This document shows, piece by piece, positions 44,807-57,384 of a DNA stretch of 64,000 nucleotides. The first letter of the stretch is position 1. Every line of letters starts with the position of its first letter. A program made the position numbers and the translations under genes. Under the pieces are notes generated by a model. The model saw only the letters and a list, made by a program, of their open reading frames with translations. It searched no databases and was not told where the DNA came from. This DNA comes from Triglochin maritima (taxonomy: Eukaryota; Streptophyta; Magnoliopsida; Alismatales; Juncaginaceae): the NCBI GenBank assembly GCA_963682175.1, contig OY821788.1, positions 15,332,001-15,396,000 on the forward strand, in the 5' to 3' direction.

Positions 44807-47194
44807 AGAGCTTCATGATATCATTTCTACAATTAATTAAGGCGTTGGAAGTTGCCAGAAATGGTCTACCCAAAATCAAAGGTATTTGAGAGTGGGTGTT
44901 CGCAATAGGATTGGTATCGAGGACAACAAAATCGACTGGAAATATAAAATCTCCAACTTTGAGAAGCACGTCCTCGATAATCCCATTTGGAATACGAATG
45001 GATCTTTCCGCCAATTGGAGGGTGATCTTAGTTGGTTTCAATTCTCCCAAATTTAACTATTGATAAGCAGAAGATGGGAGGAGGTTGACCGCTGATCCTA
45101 AATCAAGCAAAACATTCCTCATGCTATTGTCCCCTATCGTACACTGAATAGTAGGACACCCAGGGTCCTTGTATTTTGTGTAGGCGGGATTGGACAAAAG
45201 TGAGCTTACATTTGCAGCCAAGAATGCTTTCTTAGGAACATTGGTCTTCCTCTTGGTTGTGCAGAGATCCTTCAACACTTTGGCATATTGAGGTATTTGT
45301 TGGATGACATCCAACAAGGGGATATTAACCTTAACTTGCTTAAACACCTCTAATATCTTGTCCATTGTGTCACTCTGCTTTTTAGTTAACCTACTTGGAT
45401 AAGGAGCTTTTGGCAGGTAGGTTTTCTGCAGTGCCTGAGAAGGAGGCGTTGGTGTATTACCCTCACCCTCAGCCTCTTCTTCACCACCATTCCTACTAAG
45501 GGGCTGCATAGATGATGGTGGGTGTGGCAAGGAAATGTGATTGTCAACCTGCTTTCCATTCCTTAAGGTCACAATGAAATTGACATGGTTAACAGGTTCC
45601 TCCACATGGTTCACTTGCCTCCCCCGAGGTACCACATTCTCATTTTGCATGTGTTGCTGCTAGTACATGCGGGTGTTAGCCTCAGGCTTGCTAGGTAAAG
45701 ACCCTCTCTCTCTTTCATGCACAAATTGAGCCAATTGGCCCATCTGAAGCTCTAGAGATTTGATGGTCTGCTGATTTGAAGTGAGAACTTGACTTGTGGT
45801 TGATAAAAGAAAATTCATTGAGTTTTCAAGTCCACGAGTCAAGGTCTCAAGCGAATTAAATCGGGTTTACATATTATTGGAATTTGGGAAACCCAATTGA
45901 TTGGTGATTGGTGCTTGGGGTGGCTGATAAGATTGTGCATGCATGGGAGGTTGGTATGATTGGTTAGATGGTCGAGAGGAGTTTGAAGGACCACCCGTGA
46001 CATTATTTTGGTTCCATGAAAAATTGGGGTGGTTCCTCCATCCAAGATTATAAGATGATGAGTATGGGTCATTCCTAGCTCTGTCATAGATGGCGTTGAC
46101 ATGTTCAATCTCAGGAGGAATGGACGAACACTCACTTTCTACATGACCTATCCTACCACATGCATGACAGGGAACTCGACCAGATGTAGACATGTGAGGT
46201 GCACTTTGTTGGTTTTGGAGCGCAATCGAATCCATACGGCGCATTAAGGCCGCCATGTGTGCCTCCGTGACTGTAGTGGTATCGATAGCAAATGCGGCAC
46301 CCGAGCTAGTCGGGTTTGCATTCGCGATCCTCGCTCTTATAATAGTTGATGCAGGTGATTCCCTTACACTCTCCCATTGCATTGTTTTCTCAGCAAGGTC
46401 TTCTAGGAAAGCTCATGCCTCCCTTTCATCCTTTCCTAAGTACTCTCCTTGACACATGGACTCAAGGAGCGTCTGGGACGGGATGTAAAGACCCTCGTAA
46501 ACAATCTGACAAAGACGCCAGAACTCAATGCCATGGTGAGGGCATGAGGATAGTAGCTCCTTGAACCTCTCTAGATATGCATGAAATGTCTCCGTCTCAA
46601 GTTGATAGAACAAATTGATTTCGTTCCTCAATCTTTGAGTCTGATGATTTGAAAAGTATTTCTTGAGGAATGCAGATTGAAACTTATCCCATGTCCTAAA
46701 GGCATTCGCCTAGTTTCTGTACAACCAATTCTTGGCGTCATCTTTCAGCGCAAAGGGGACAAGCCTAAGATGGATGGAGTCTGTGCTAAGTTGTTGCAGC
46801 TTGAACACAGCACAGACCTCCTCAAATTCCCTGAGAAAGATATAGGGGTCCCCTTTCCCAGTGAAGTGAGGGAGCATGGCAATAAACTGAGGCTTAACCT
46901 CAAAATGGTCCCCATTTGCCTCTGCAATACGATGCATGAGGGTAGAGCGGTACGGCTCGGGTAATATCGATCACGTAGAGGTATGGGAGCGACAACTAGA
47001 AGCACAGGTGGAATAGGTGGGTCCAGCAACTGCTCCTCCACACGGAAATGAGCAGCCATTGAACCAAGACTGTGTGTGACATGAGAGGAGGAAGGCATCG
47101 AGAAATCGACTACCGAAGCCAGATTGACAACGCTCCTCATCAAACAACCCCTCTCGTCTCGTGTCCATGAAAGCATGCACAAAGGTTCACACAC
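44807..47194 (-). pseudogene. Gag-protease frame of B3 (5' portion)
   Basis: Gag starts near MAAHFRVEEQLLDPP (about 47060), with a frameshift near 46925. From 46937 to 44807 a single frame is kept and broken only by stops, near 46708, 46411, 45865, 45658 and 45055. Domains in order: gag (YIFLREFEEVCAVF, SCPHHGIEFWRLCQ), an intact CCHC knuckle (CHACGRIGHVESEC), linker, IPLLDVIQQIPQYAKVL, protease LLDLGSAVNLLP, then ILGRPFLATSNALINCRN. The reading frame is cut after MKL by A2 and resumes at 37420. Decay by point mutation rather than indels sets it apart from A2. Confidence 0.9.
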
Positions 47195-47529
47195 ATGAAA
47201 ACCTTTTTTTGTTTTTTTAACAAAGAATGTGCGTAGAGGAGAAGACGGGGGAACACAACAGAGAAAGAATGACTCAAGAGAGAAGGGAAGAAGTCCTTAT
47301 GCTACGACGGATGGGTACAAGTAGAAGCACACAAGCAGACAAGGCTCAAGCAATTCTAAGGTCGCTATAGGTCCTTACAGCTAGACGACGCCTAACTGCG
47401 AGGTCACACGGCCTCAACACGCCTCACCTCCCTACGACGAGGAACACAAAGCCCAGCAAGTGAGCCAAGATCCGAAGATCTCGTCTCTCCTACTATCGAC
47501 AAAGTGGGCAACGCCGATCAGGTCATGAC
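47195..47529 (-). other. B3 5' leader, gag-proximal part
   Basis: Aligns with 36620-36880. It ends with ATGAC (47525-47529), one copy of the C2 target duplication, and continues at 63186. Confidence 0.85.
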
Positions 47530-49119
47530 TATAAAATCCCAAACCTTGATTAGTGCCTAATAGGAGATTAGATGGGGCTAATTGGGGTTTGACTTAAAGG
47601 TGAGGTGAAGTGATGGGGTATGTGGTGGAGGGGTGGTGCAAGTATGGTGACCCATGCTTGTGTTGGCTTGGTTGGGGTTTTGTTGGAGGAAACCCACGAC
47701 TCACACACCACAACTCCACATTCCTCTCCAACTCCCCTTCTTTCAATATCTCTCTCCCTCCTTTCCATTCCTGAGCTCCGGTGAGCAAGGTTGGTTACTG
47801 GCAAGGCGGATGTACGGTTGCGGCGTGGATAGAGTGGACATGCGCGACTTCGAGGCAAAGACTGACGACGTGGTGGTTGCTGGAGGAGGTCGCTGACGTT
47901 GATAAGAGCTCCGACGATTTCCGGCTCGCGACGAAAGGTATGCCACTGGGTTTTAATGTGTTGGGGTGAAGGTGGTGTGGTTGCACAACGTTTTGCAAGT
48001 GATGCGTTGAGGCCGGCCGAGGTTGTTGGTTGGGACTGGGCTCTGGAGAGGTTCCGGCGTGACTCGCTTGCGATGGGACAACCTCTCAGGCTGCACCGAC
48101 GTTGTGGGGTTGATGGGTTCATGTTAGAAATATTTAATGGTTATCCTGAGCATTTGTCTTGCTTGTGTTGGCATAAAACTCTTGTTGCATGGATATCTTT
48201 GTTAGTAATGCATGAGTAGGTGAATGGATAAAGATATGTATATATTTAGATGATTATTTTAATGCCTTGAAATTGTGACTTAATGCATTATGAAACCAAT
48301 GTAGTAAAGCTATTAAATTAGTTATATATGTATTGTGATGGTTATGCTCATGTTGCCTTCACTGTTGCTGCACTTCAATTGTTGCATGTTACCTGACTTT
48401 TTTGAGCAGCACATCGTTAGTGGACTTTATGCATATATTGCTACGTGGACTAGTCTAGTATCATGTATAAGTATGAATAATCACAAGGTATTTGTCATGT
48501 TGACTTCAACATGCCACATGTTTAGTCATACTAATAGATTCTCATGCCATTTCAGATTCACACTTGCATACCCCATGATTTGTGAGAATTCTTGATCATT
48601 AGCATCCTTGTAGTCGTAGGCTACTCCATGGATCATGTGTACATGCTATATTCACTCATGTTTGGTTTATGACAAACATTGCTTAGGATTGTGTCCATCT
48701 CTATTGTATGCATGGTAGCATGAGGCTTACATTAATGGGGGTAATAAGCCTACCATTCATTAGTGTAATGTAATTGGGTGAGTTGGTGTGACTTGTCATT
48801 CCTTCTCATGTACTTGTGTGCATACTTTGATTATTGATCAGGTGATAATCACAATATCTTTATACATGATAATTTTGTTGTGTTTTGTATGCTTCCATTT
48901 TAGTGACCTTGGGAGGACTTTTAAATAGCTCGCATGCCATGTTGATTACGTGTGGGTACATCTGAAGGAGGCACGAGAGGTGGAGCTTCGACGAACTTCG
49001 GGGATCGCAAGAAGAAGGTATGCCAAGTTCATTATTGGTGCTCACCCGAGGAGTGTGAGGTGTTGGTCGGACGGTGGCTGGTGACCTCGTCGGTGTTGTT
49101 GTGCAGCAGTTTGCTGCAC

Positions 49120-49355
49120 TGTTTCGGTCGATCGACGTGTGCTTCGGTCGACCGGTCGTAGTGTTAATTTAGGAATCTGCCTTGCATCGGTCGAACGATG
49201 CTTCCGAGCGGTCGACCGGTTAAGCATATTAGGGAGACTCTTGGAGTTTTCGGTCGAACGGGTCCCCTTTGCCGTTCGACCGGTTAGATAGTTTGGTTGG
49301 ACCAGGCCTTTGTGTGGGGTTTCAGTCGACCGCGAGGTTGGTTTGGTCGACCGTT
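49120..49355. repeat. TCGGTCGACCGA-type palindromes in C2
   Basis: Examples are TCGGTCGATCGA near 49125, TCGGTCGACCGG near 49144, GCGGTCGACCGG near 49208, and decayed forms up to 49355. Confidence 0.85.
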
Positions 49356-49762
49356 TCTGCCCAATTTTGAATTTGTTGCTTGTGATTGTTTATGAATGGG
49401 TTGACGCATGGTTTTATATTATGTTTTCATAGTATGACATGCATTGATACATTTGTCGTGGTACAGTAGATCTTTATGTATTGCATTGCATTGCATGGTA
49501 CCCGGCTCGACGGAGCGGGAAGTCCGTCTGGCGTTGGCCGGCGGAGGGGGTATTACAGCTTGTGTGAGCAGCCCCTGTTTTCAGAAGCGAGTGCGTAATG
49601 GGATTATAGCTTCTGTGAGCAGCTGTTGCGCCTCTCGAGTAAATATTGGTATTACAGCTTGTGCAAGCAGCCGATGTTTACAGCTGGTGTTGGTTGTGGA
49701 CCGCGTGGCCTGTGTGGCGGCGGTGTTGCTTGTGGACCGTGCGGCCTGTGTGGCGGCGGTAT

Positions 49763-51300
49763 TGTAGGATCGTGTGGGTTATGGGTCCACAATTAAGACT
49801 AATCACACTTAAACCCTAATTCACTACTTGGTTAATCGATCAAAGAAATGCAGCGGAAATTAAACTAAATCAAACACAAGTAGAAAGGTAATGCAAACCA
49901 CAAGAAGACACGTCGGTTTTATAGAGGTTCGGCCACGCCTACGTCCTCTCTTACAAGCACCTCTCTAATCTCCGTTCGAGCCCCTCTTGCGTCTTCACTA
50001 TGCCTCCCCGTTCCGGGCCGAGAGCAACGCCTTTTACAAGTCTTCAAGCTCGCGAACAACCCTCGCCGAGCTTGGCACCACCTCTCACAAACTAGAGAAT
50101 CACTTCGGGCTTTCACCGAAGTCCTTGCTTCTTTGTCTTGGGCTTTCACCAAGACCCTTGCTCACTTGACAACAGTGGTAACTTGAGTGGAACTCACTCT
50201 CTAATTGAGCACAACAATTGCTAGATGATTGTATGATGAATGATGTGGAAATTAGGCTTTGGATGGCTAATTTGGAGCTTGGAGGTTGAGGAAAATCTCA
50301 CTATAGGTTTGACACTTTGGAGTTGTGAAATCTTGTGGAAAACTAAGTGTGAACCTCTATTTATAAGCTCCTAAAGATTTCTAGCCGTTTGGACAAGATT
50401 TGATTGGGTTTTCTGCAAGATACACAAAGCAGAAAATCGGGCTGCAAATCTTTCCAGAAACGGTCGACCGAAAGGTGTATCGGTCGACCGAACCCTTGAG
50501 TAAGTTAATGGATTGGTTGACCGAACATAGGTACTGGTCGACCTAACACTTAAGTTCTATAAGTCAACGGTCGACCGAACAAGTACCGGTCGACCGAACT
50601 ACAGGGTTCGGTAGAGGGAAAACTCGATCGGTTGAACTAAACTTGTGTCGACCGAAAGCAGGTAGATTTTACCTAATAGAACGGTCGACCGATCAAGGTA
50701 TTTTGTTCGACCGGTTCAAAAGTATTTGGGGGTATATTTAGAGAAAAATGTGTATACGACCGTTGTATAATACGACAAATATAACGGTCGTATTTTTACC
50801 AAAAATAGCAAACGAAACGGTCGACCGAACAGGTCTGGGTAAACGGTTAAATGGAAGGGTGATCGGTTGAACTGATTGGTCTGATATAACAAATATTGTG
50901 TATAACCGGTCGACCGAAAGGTGAACGGTCGACCGAACTCAGGCAGACTGGCGACCAATGTTTTAGGTGTTTAGGTGATCTAATGAAGTCCAAATGATAC
51001 GATATTTTGTGTGTGACTCCTACAAGGAACCTAGTGTGTGAATGCATGCATATTACCTTAAGTTATGCTCAATTCACATAAGTTCCTAATACTCAAAGAA
51101 AGGTAAAATTACATGTCTTCAATCCTAGCTTGATTACATGTCTTGACTTGATTTTTCTTCTTTCTTGAGTCTTGATCACCTGTAGAGGTTAGCACAAAGT
51201 AATATATATGCAATGCAATATGTGTGCTACTCTACATGATCATAATTAAGATCAGGTTAATTAAATCATCAAAACATAGATTAAGGCCAAAAAGTCAACA
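49763..51300 (-). repeat. D array LTR 1 (1538 bp)
   Basis: Outermost 3' LTR on the minus strand. Compared with LTR 2 the first ~280 bp carry most of the differences (for example GGCCACGCC against AGCCGCGCC), and the remainder is almost identical. TATA box at 50357-50367; palindrome array at 50460-50938. Confidence 0.95.
50460..50938. repeat. TCGGTCGACCGA palindrome array in D LTR 1
   Basis: Nine exact GGTCGACC cores and several decayed ones. The same array recurs at about 54271-54749, 58082-58560 and 61893-62371 in the other LTRs. Confidence 0.93.
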
Positions 51301-51314
51301 ATCTCTCCTTTTTT
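51301..51314 (-). other. Interrupted polypurine tract, unit 1
   Basis: Minus-strand AAAAAAGGAGAGAT replaces the AAAAAGGGGGAGAT of D1. The same change is at 55112-55125 and 58923-58936. Confidence 0.75.
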
Positions 51315-51931
51315 GATGATGGCAACCTATATCTTAATTTTATCTAAATACATGGAATTTGTATATGTAAACTATGCATATTAATGCTCCCCCTATGGAT
51401 GTGCATAGTTTTAGTTCAATTTTATGCCAAATTCCAAGTTACCCCCTTAATTATCTCTCCCCCTTTGACATCCATCAAAAAACAATAACAATTATGACTT
51501 TAAGCATAGGATTTTGGATGTCTTGTAATGAAGTTGCTCCCCCTAAACTTTGCACTTCATTACTCTAAAAAATATAACATTTAAGCTCCCCCTATCAATA
51601 AGGCTAGATGAAAACTATGAATATGATTCAAGTTAATTTCATTTAAGTTTCAACTTAAGCCTTATTCTAACATCCATTTAAAATTTGACAATTAAAATCA
51701 ATGGATGTGATAATTGATTTGCAATGAATATGGTAAATGATTTTCAATGAATTGAACTTCTAAAGATATGACAATTAAGCATTTAGACTAGATTAGAGCT
51801 AAATTTTCAGAAATTTCAAAGATAGAAATTTATACCAAACTTGAATCTTGAATAGCTCAAATCTCGACTTGGTGATGCAACCGGATTCGAATTCGACGTT
51901 TTGGCTCACCCGGTCACCACCAATCTCATCC

Positions 51932-53520
51932 TCAAGCTCCTACAAGTGTAGACTTAGGTACCCAAACAACTTTGGGTCCTTGAACATTAGCTTTTGGGAT
52001 CCAAACCATTTTGGTTTTGGGTGCCCACAAACTTGAGGAACTAGATTTAACAAATAAATGCTTGCCATTTAAAGTAGTATGAGATACATGGTTTTTCAAA
52101 TGCACATTGTATCCTAAACCATGTTTAGCTAATGATTGTCTTTGACTACTCAAAAGCATATCAAGCATTTTTGTTCCTTTAGTGAACATTTCAAGATCTT
52201 TTCTTAATTGCATATTTGAAGCTTTAAGATCTACATGTTCATCAACAATTTGTGCTTTACTTAGACTAGCAAGTGATGATTCATTTGATTGAAGTCTAGC
52301 AATCACCTCATTCTTTTCATTCACGATTAGTTCAATTTGGCATTTAAGATCATTTATAGTTTTTCTAGCATTTTTGTTCTTTTCACAAACGATCTCATAT
52401 TGTTTAACTAAATCATGAAATGCATTTTGGAGCTCATCTTTAGTAAATGTTTCATTAGATGCACTTGAGTTTGAGCTATCACTAAGATCTCTAGATGAGC
52501 AAGAATTAGAAATCGAAGAGTTAGAGGCTACCTCACTCAATTCATCTTCAATTGCCATGTGACATGAGTAAGCAAATTCCTCTTTACTATGCAAGGTGGA
52601 AGATGATGTTGATTGTGATGAGGAATCATCCCATGTAGCTTTGTGAGCTTCTTCCCTCCTTTCTCTTCTTTTGCTCCTTCCCTTCTCATTTCTTTTCTCC
52701 CTCTTCTTCTCCACTTCTTTTCTCTCACTTCTAATACCTCTTCTTTCACTTTTGTCTTCCTTATTTTTGAGGTATTTGAAGAAGTCTTGGGCAAGGACCA
52801 CCATCTCTTCTTCTTCATCTTCTCTCCTTGGTTCATCAAAGTTTGCATGTAATGCCACCAAGGTGTTTTTCTTTGAAGCTTCCTTCTCTTTTCGATGACT
52901 CAATTGGAGCTCATAGGCCATGAGATTTCCGATGAGTTCCTCCATCTTCAATTTGGAAAGATCGTGCGATTCTTCAATTGCGACGACCTTGTCTTCCCAA
53001 TTGTTGCTCAATGACCGGAGGAATTTTCGAGTCATCTCTCCTTCATTTATCCTTCTTCCAAGAATCAAAAGAGAGTTAGTAATATCGGTGAAGCGAGTGT
53101 TCATGTCGCTTATGTTCTCACCGATTTGCATAGAAAATATTTCATATTTATGCATGAGGAGACTTATCCTAGTTTCTTTGGTTTTCCTATCACCCTCATG
53201 ATGCATTTGTAACCTATGCCATATTTCATTGGCACTTTCACATCCCCTAATTCTATTGTATTCTCCCTCATTAAGGCCACAATAAAGAATATTCATAATT
53301 TTTGATATCATTTCAATTTCTTTCATTTGAGGCCTAGATAAAGAATCTAACTCATTTTCATTTGGGGGATGTATGGAGTTTGAATAAACTTCCAATACTT
53401 AAGGTCATTTGATATTAAAAAGATTTTCATTCTATTTTTCCAATAATCATAATTTGACCCATTAAGCAAAGGAGGCCTTGTGGTGCATAAACCCTATAAG
53501 TGATTAGATGTTGAAGCCAT
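51932..53520 (-). pseudogene. gag: SIRE-like gag of array unit 1, N-terminus broken
   Basis: The ancestral start is at 53520 (MASTSN). Codon 9 is TAG (53494-53496), and a missing base near 53370 shifts the frame. The remaining 487-codon open frame (53395-51932) starts at an internal Met and keeps most of the UBN2-type gag domain (IGENISDMNTRFTD, SLSNNWEDKVVAIEE), a Lys/Arg/Glu-rich stretch of about 45 residues, ATWDDS, a coiled-coil region and the WVPKSTLVGA end. The CCHC knuckle is lacking and no pol follows. The open frame could encode an N-truncated gag, but it lacks the UBN2 start, so I treat it as broken. The D1 copy is at 1694-3351. Confidence 0.85.
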
Positions 53521-53558
53521 GCTAAAATTACGGTAAAGTAATGAAATTTAGCTAACAA

Positions 53559-53571
53559 GGCTCTAATACCA
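53559..53571 (-). other. Mutated primer site, unit 1
   Basis: Minus-strand TGGTATTAGAGCC; one base differs from the initiator tRNA-Met site seen in D1. The same change is at 57370-57382 and 61181-61193. Confidence 0.85.
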
Positions 53572-53573
53572 AA

Positions 53574-55111
53574 TGTAGGATCGTGTGGGTTATGGGTCCA
53601 CAATTAAGACTAATCACACTTAAACCCTAATTTACTACTTGGTTGATCGATCAAAGAAATGCAGCGGAAATTAAACTAAATCAAACACAAGTAGAAAGGT
53701 AATGCAAACAACAAGAAGACACGTCGGTTTTATAGAGGTTCAGCCGCGCCTACGTCCTCTCTTACAAGCACCTCTCGAATCTCCGTTCGAGCCCCTCTTG
53801 CGTCTTCACTATGCCTCCCCGTTCCGGGCCGGGAGCAACGCCTTTTACAAGTCTTCAAGCTCGCGAACAACCCTCGCCGAGCTTGGCACCACCTCTCACA
53901 AACTAGAGAATCACTTCGGGCTTTCACCGAAGTCCTTGCTTCTTTGTCTTGGGCTTTCACCAAGACCCTTGCTCACTTGACAACAGTGGTAACTTGAGTG
54001 GAACTCACTCTCTAATTGAGCACAACAATTGCTAGATGATTGTATGATGAATGATGTGGAAATTAGGCTTTGGATGGCTAATTTGGAGCTTGGAGGTTGA
54101 GGAAAATCTCACTATAGGTTTGACACTTTGGAGTTGTGAAATCTTGTGGAAAACTAAGTGTGAACCTCTATTTATAAGCTCCTAAAGATTTCTAGCCGTT
54201 TGGACAAGATTTGATTGGGTTTTCTGCAAGATACACAAAGCAGAAAATCGGGCTGCAAATCTTTCCAGAAACGGTCGACCGAAAGGTGTATCGGTCGACC
54301 GAACCCTTGAGTAAGTTAATGGATTGGTTGACCGAACATAGGTACTGGTCGACCTAACACTTAAGTTCTATAAGTCAACGGTCGACCGAACAAGTACCGG
54401 TCGACCGAACTACAGGGTTCGGTAGAGGGAAAACTCGATCGGTTGAACTAAACTTGTGTCGACCGAAAGCAGGTAGATTTTACCTAATAGAACGGTCGAC
54501 CGATCAAGGTATTTTGTTCGACCGGTTCAAAAGTATTTGGGGGTGTATTTAGAGAAAAATGTGTATACGACCGTTGTATAATACAACAAATATAACGGTC
54601 GTATTTTTACCAAAAATAGCAAACGAAACGGTCGACCGAACAGGTCTGGGTAAACGGTTAAATGGAAGGGTGATCGGTTGAACTGATTGGTCTGATATAA
54701 CAAATATTGTGTATAACCGGTCGACCGAAAGGTGAACGGTCGACCGAACTCAGGCAGACTGGCGACCAATGTTTTAGGTGTTTAGGTGATCTAATGAAGT
54801 CCAAATGATACGATATTTTGTGTGTGACTCCTACAAGGAACCTAGTGTGTGAATGCATGCATATTACCTTAAGTTATGCTCAATTCACATAAGTTCCTAA
54901 TACTCAAAGAAAGGTAAAATTACATGTCTTCAATCCTAGCTTGATTACATGTCTTGACTTGATTTTTCTTCTTTCTTGAGTCTTGATCACCTGTAGAGGT
55001 TAGCACAAAGTAATATATATGCAATGCAATATGTGTGCTACTCTACATGATCATAATTAAGATCAGGTTAATTAAATCATCAAAACATAGATTAAGGCCA
55101 AAAAGTCAACA
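53574..55111 (-). repeat. D array LTR 2 (1538 bp)
   Basis: Internal LTR shared by units 1 and 2; same layout as LTR 3 with almost no difference. Confidence 0.95.
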
Positions 55112-55742
55112 ATCTCTCCTTTTTTGATGATGGCAACCTATATCTTAATTTTATCTAAATACATGGAATTTGTATATGTAAACTATGCATATTAATGCTC
55201 CCCCTATGGATGTGCATAGTTTTAGTTCAATTTTATGCCAAATTCCAAGTTACCCCCTTAATTATCTCTCCCCCTTTGACATGCATCAAAAAACAATAAC
55301 AATTATGACTTTAAGCATAGGATTTTGGATGTCTTGTAATGAAGTTGCTCCCCCTAAACTTTGCACTTCATTACTCTAAAAAATATAACATTTAAGCTCC
55401 CCCTATCAATAAGGCTAGATGAAAACTATGAATATGATTCAAGTTAATTTCATTTAAGTTTCAACTTAAGCCTTATTCTAACATCCATTTAAAATTTGAC
55501 AATTAAAATCAATGGATGTGATAATTGATTTGCAATGAATATGGTAAATGATTTTCAATGAATTGAACTTCTAAAGATATGACAATTAAGCATTTAGACT
55601 AGATTAGAGCTAAATTTTCAGAAATTTCAAAGATAGAAATTTATACCAAACTTGAATCTTGAATAGCTCAAATCTCGACTTGGTGATGCAACCGGATTCG
55701 AATTCGACGTTTTGGCTCACCCGGTCACCACCAATCTCATCC

Positions 55743-57331
55743 TCAAGCTCCTACAAGTGTAGACTTAGGTACCCAAACAACTTTGGGTCCTTGAACATTA
55801 GCTTTTGGGATCCAAACCATTTTGGTTTTGGGTGCCCACAAACTTGAGGAACTAGATTTAACAAATAAATGCTTGCCATTTAAAGTAGTATGAGATACAT
55901 GGTTTTTCAAATGCACATTGTATCCTAAACCATGTTTAGCTAATGATTGTCTTTGACTACTCAAAAGCATATCAAGCATTTTTGTTCCTTTAGTGAACAT
56001 TTCAAGATCTTTTCTTAATTGCATATTTGAAGCTTTAAGATCTACATGTTCATCAACAATTTGTGCTTTACTTAGACTAGCAAGTGATGATTCATTTGAT
56101 TGAAGTCTAGCAATCACCTCATTCTTTTCATTCACGATTAGTTCAATTTGGCATTTAAGATCATTTATAGTTTTTCTAGCATTTTTGTTCTTTTCACAAA
56201 CGATCTCATATTGTTTAACTAAATCATGAAATGCATTTTGGAGCTCATCTTTAGTAAATGTTTCATTAGATGCACTTGAGTTTGAGCTATCACTAAGATC
56301 TCTAGATGAGCAAGAATTAGAAATCGAAGAGTTAGAGGCTACCTCACTCAATTCATCTTCAATTGCCATGTGACATGAGTAAGCAAATTCCTCTTTACTA
56401 TGCAAGGTGGAAGATGATGTTGATTGTGATGAGGAATCATCCCATGTAGCTTTGTGAGCTTCTTCCCTCCTTTCTCTTCTTTTGCTCCTTCCCTTCTCAT
56501 TTCTTTTCTCCCTCTTCTTCTCCACTTCTTTTCTCTCACTTCTAATACCTCTTCTTTCACTTTTGTCTTCCTTATTTTTGAGGTATTTGAAGAAGTCTTG
56601 GGCAAGGACCACCATCTCTTCTTCTTCATCTTCTCTCCTTGGTTCATCAAAGTTTGCATGTAATGCCACCAAGGTGTTTTTCTTTGAAGCTTCCTTCTCT
56701 TTTCGATGACTCAATTGGAGCTCATAGGCCATGAGATTTCCGATGAGTTCCTCCATCTTCAATTTGGAAAGATCGTGCGATTCTTCAATTGCGACGACCT
56801 TGTCTTCCCAATTGTTGCTCAATGACCGGAGGAATTTTCGAGTCATCTCTCCTTCATTTATCCTTCTTCCAAGAATCAAAAGAGAGTTAGTAATATCGGT
56901 GAAGCGAGTGTTCATGTCGCTTATGTTCTCACCGATTTGCATAGAAAATATTTCATATTTATGCATGAGGAGACTTATCCTAGTTTCTTTGGTTTTCCTA
57001 TCACCCTCATGATGCATTTGTAACCTATGCCATATTTCATTGGCACTTTCACATCCCCTAATTCTATTGTATTCTCCCTCATTAAGGCCACAATAAAGAA
57101 TATTCATAATTTTTGATATCATTTCAATTTCTTTCATTTGAGGCCTAGATAAAGAATCTAACTCATTTTCATTTGGGGGATGTATGGAGTTTGAATAAAC
57201 TTCCAATACTTAAGGTCATTTGATATTAAAAAGATTTTCATTCTATTTTTCCAATAATCATAATTTGACCCATTAAGCAAAGGAGGCCTTGTGGTGCATA
57301 AACCCTATAAGTGATTAGATGTTGAAGCCAT
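55743..57331 (-). pseudogene. gag: SIRE-like gag of array unit 2
   Basis: The 487-codon open frame at 57206-55743 translates identically to unit 1. The same codon-9 stop (57305-57307) and 1-nt deletion (near 57181) lie upstream. Identical damage means the copy arose after the damage. Confidence 0.85.
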
Positions 57332-57384
57332 GCTAAAATTACGGTAAAGTAATGAAATTTAGCTAACAAGGCTCTAATACCAAA

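Noticed and set aside
47568..48122. Minus-strand ORF of 184 codons in C2
   Set aside because: It lies in LTR sequence, is Pro/Ser/Arg-rich with no known domain, and overlaps ORFs in other frames.
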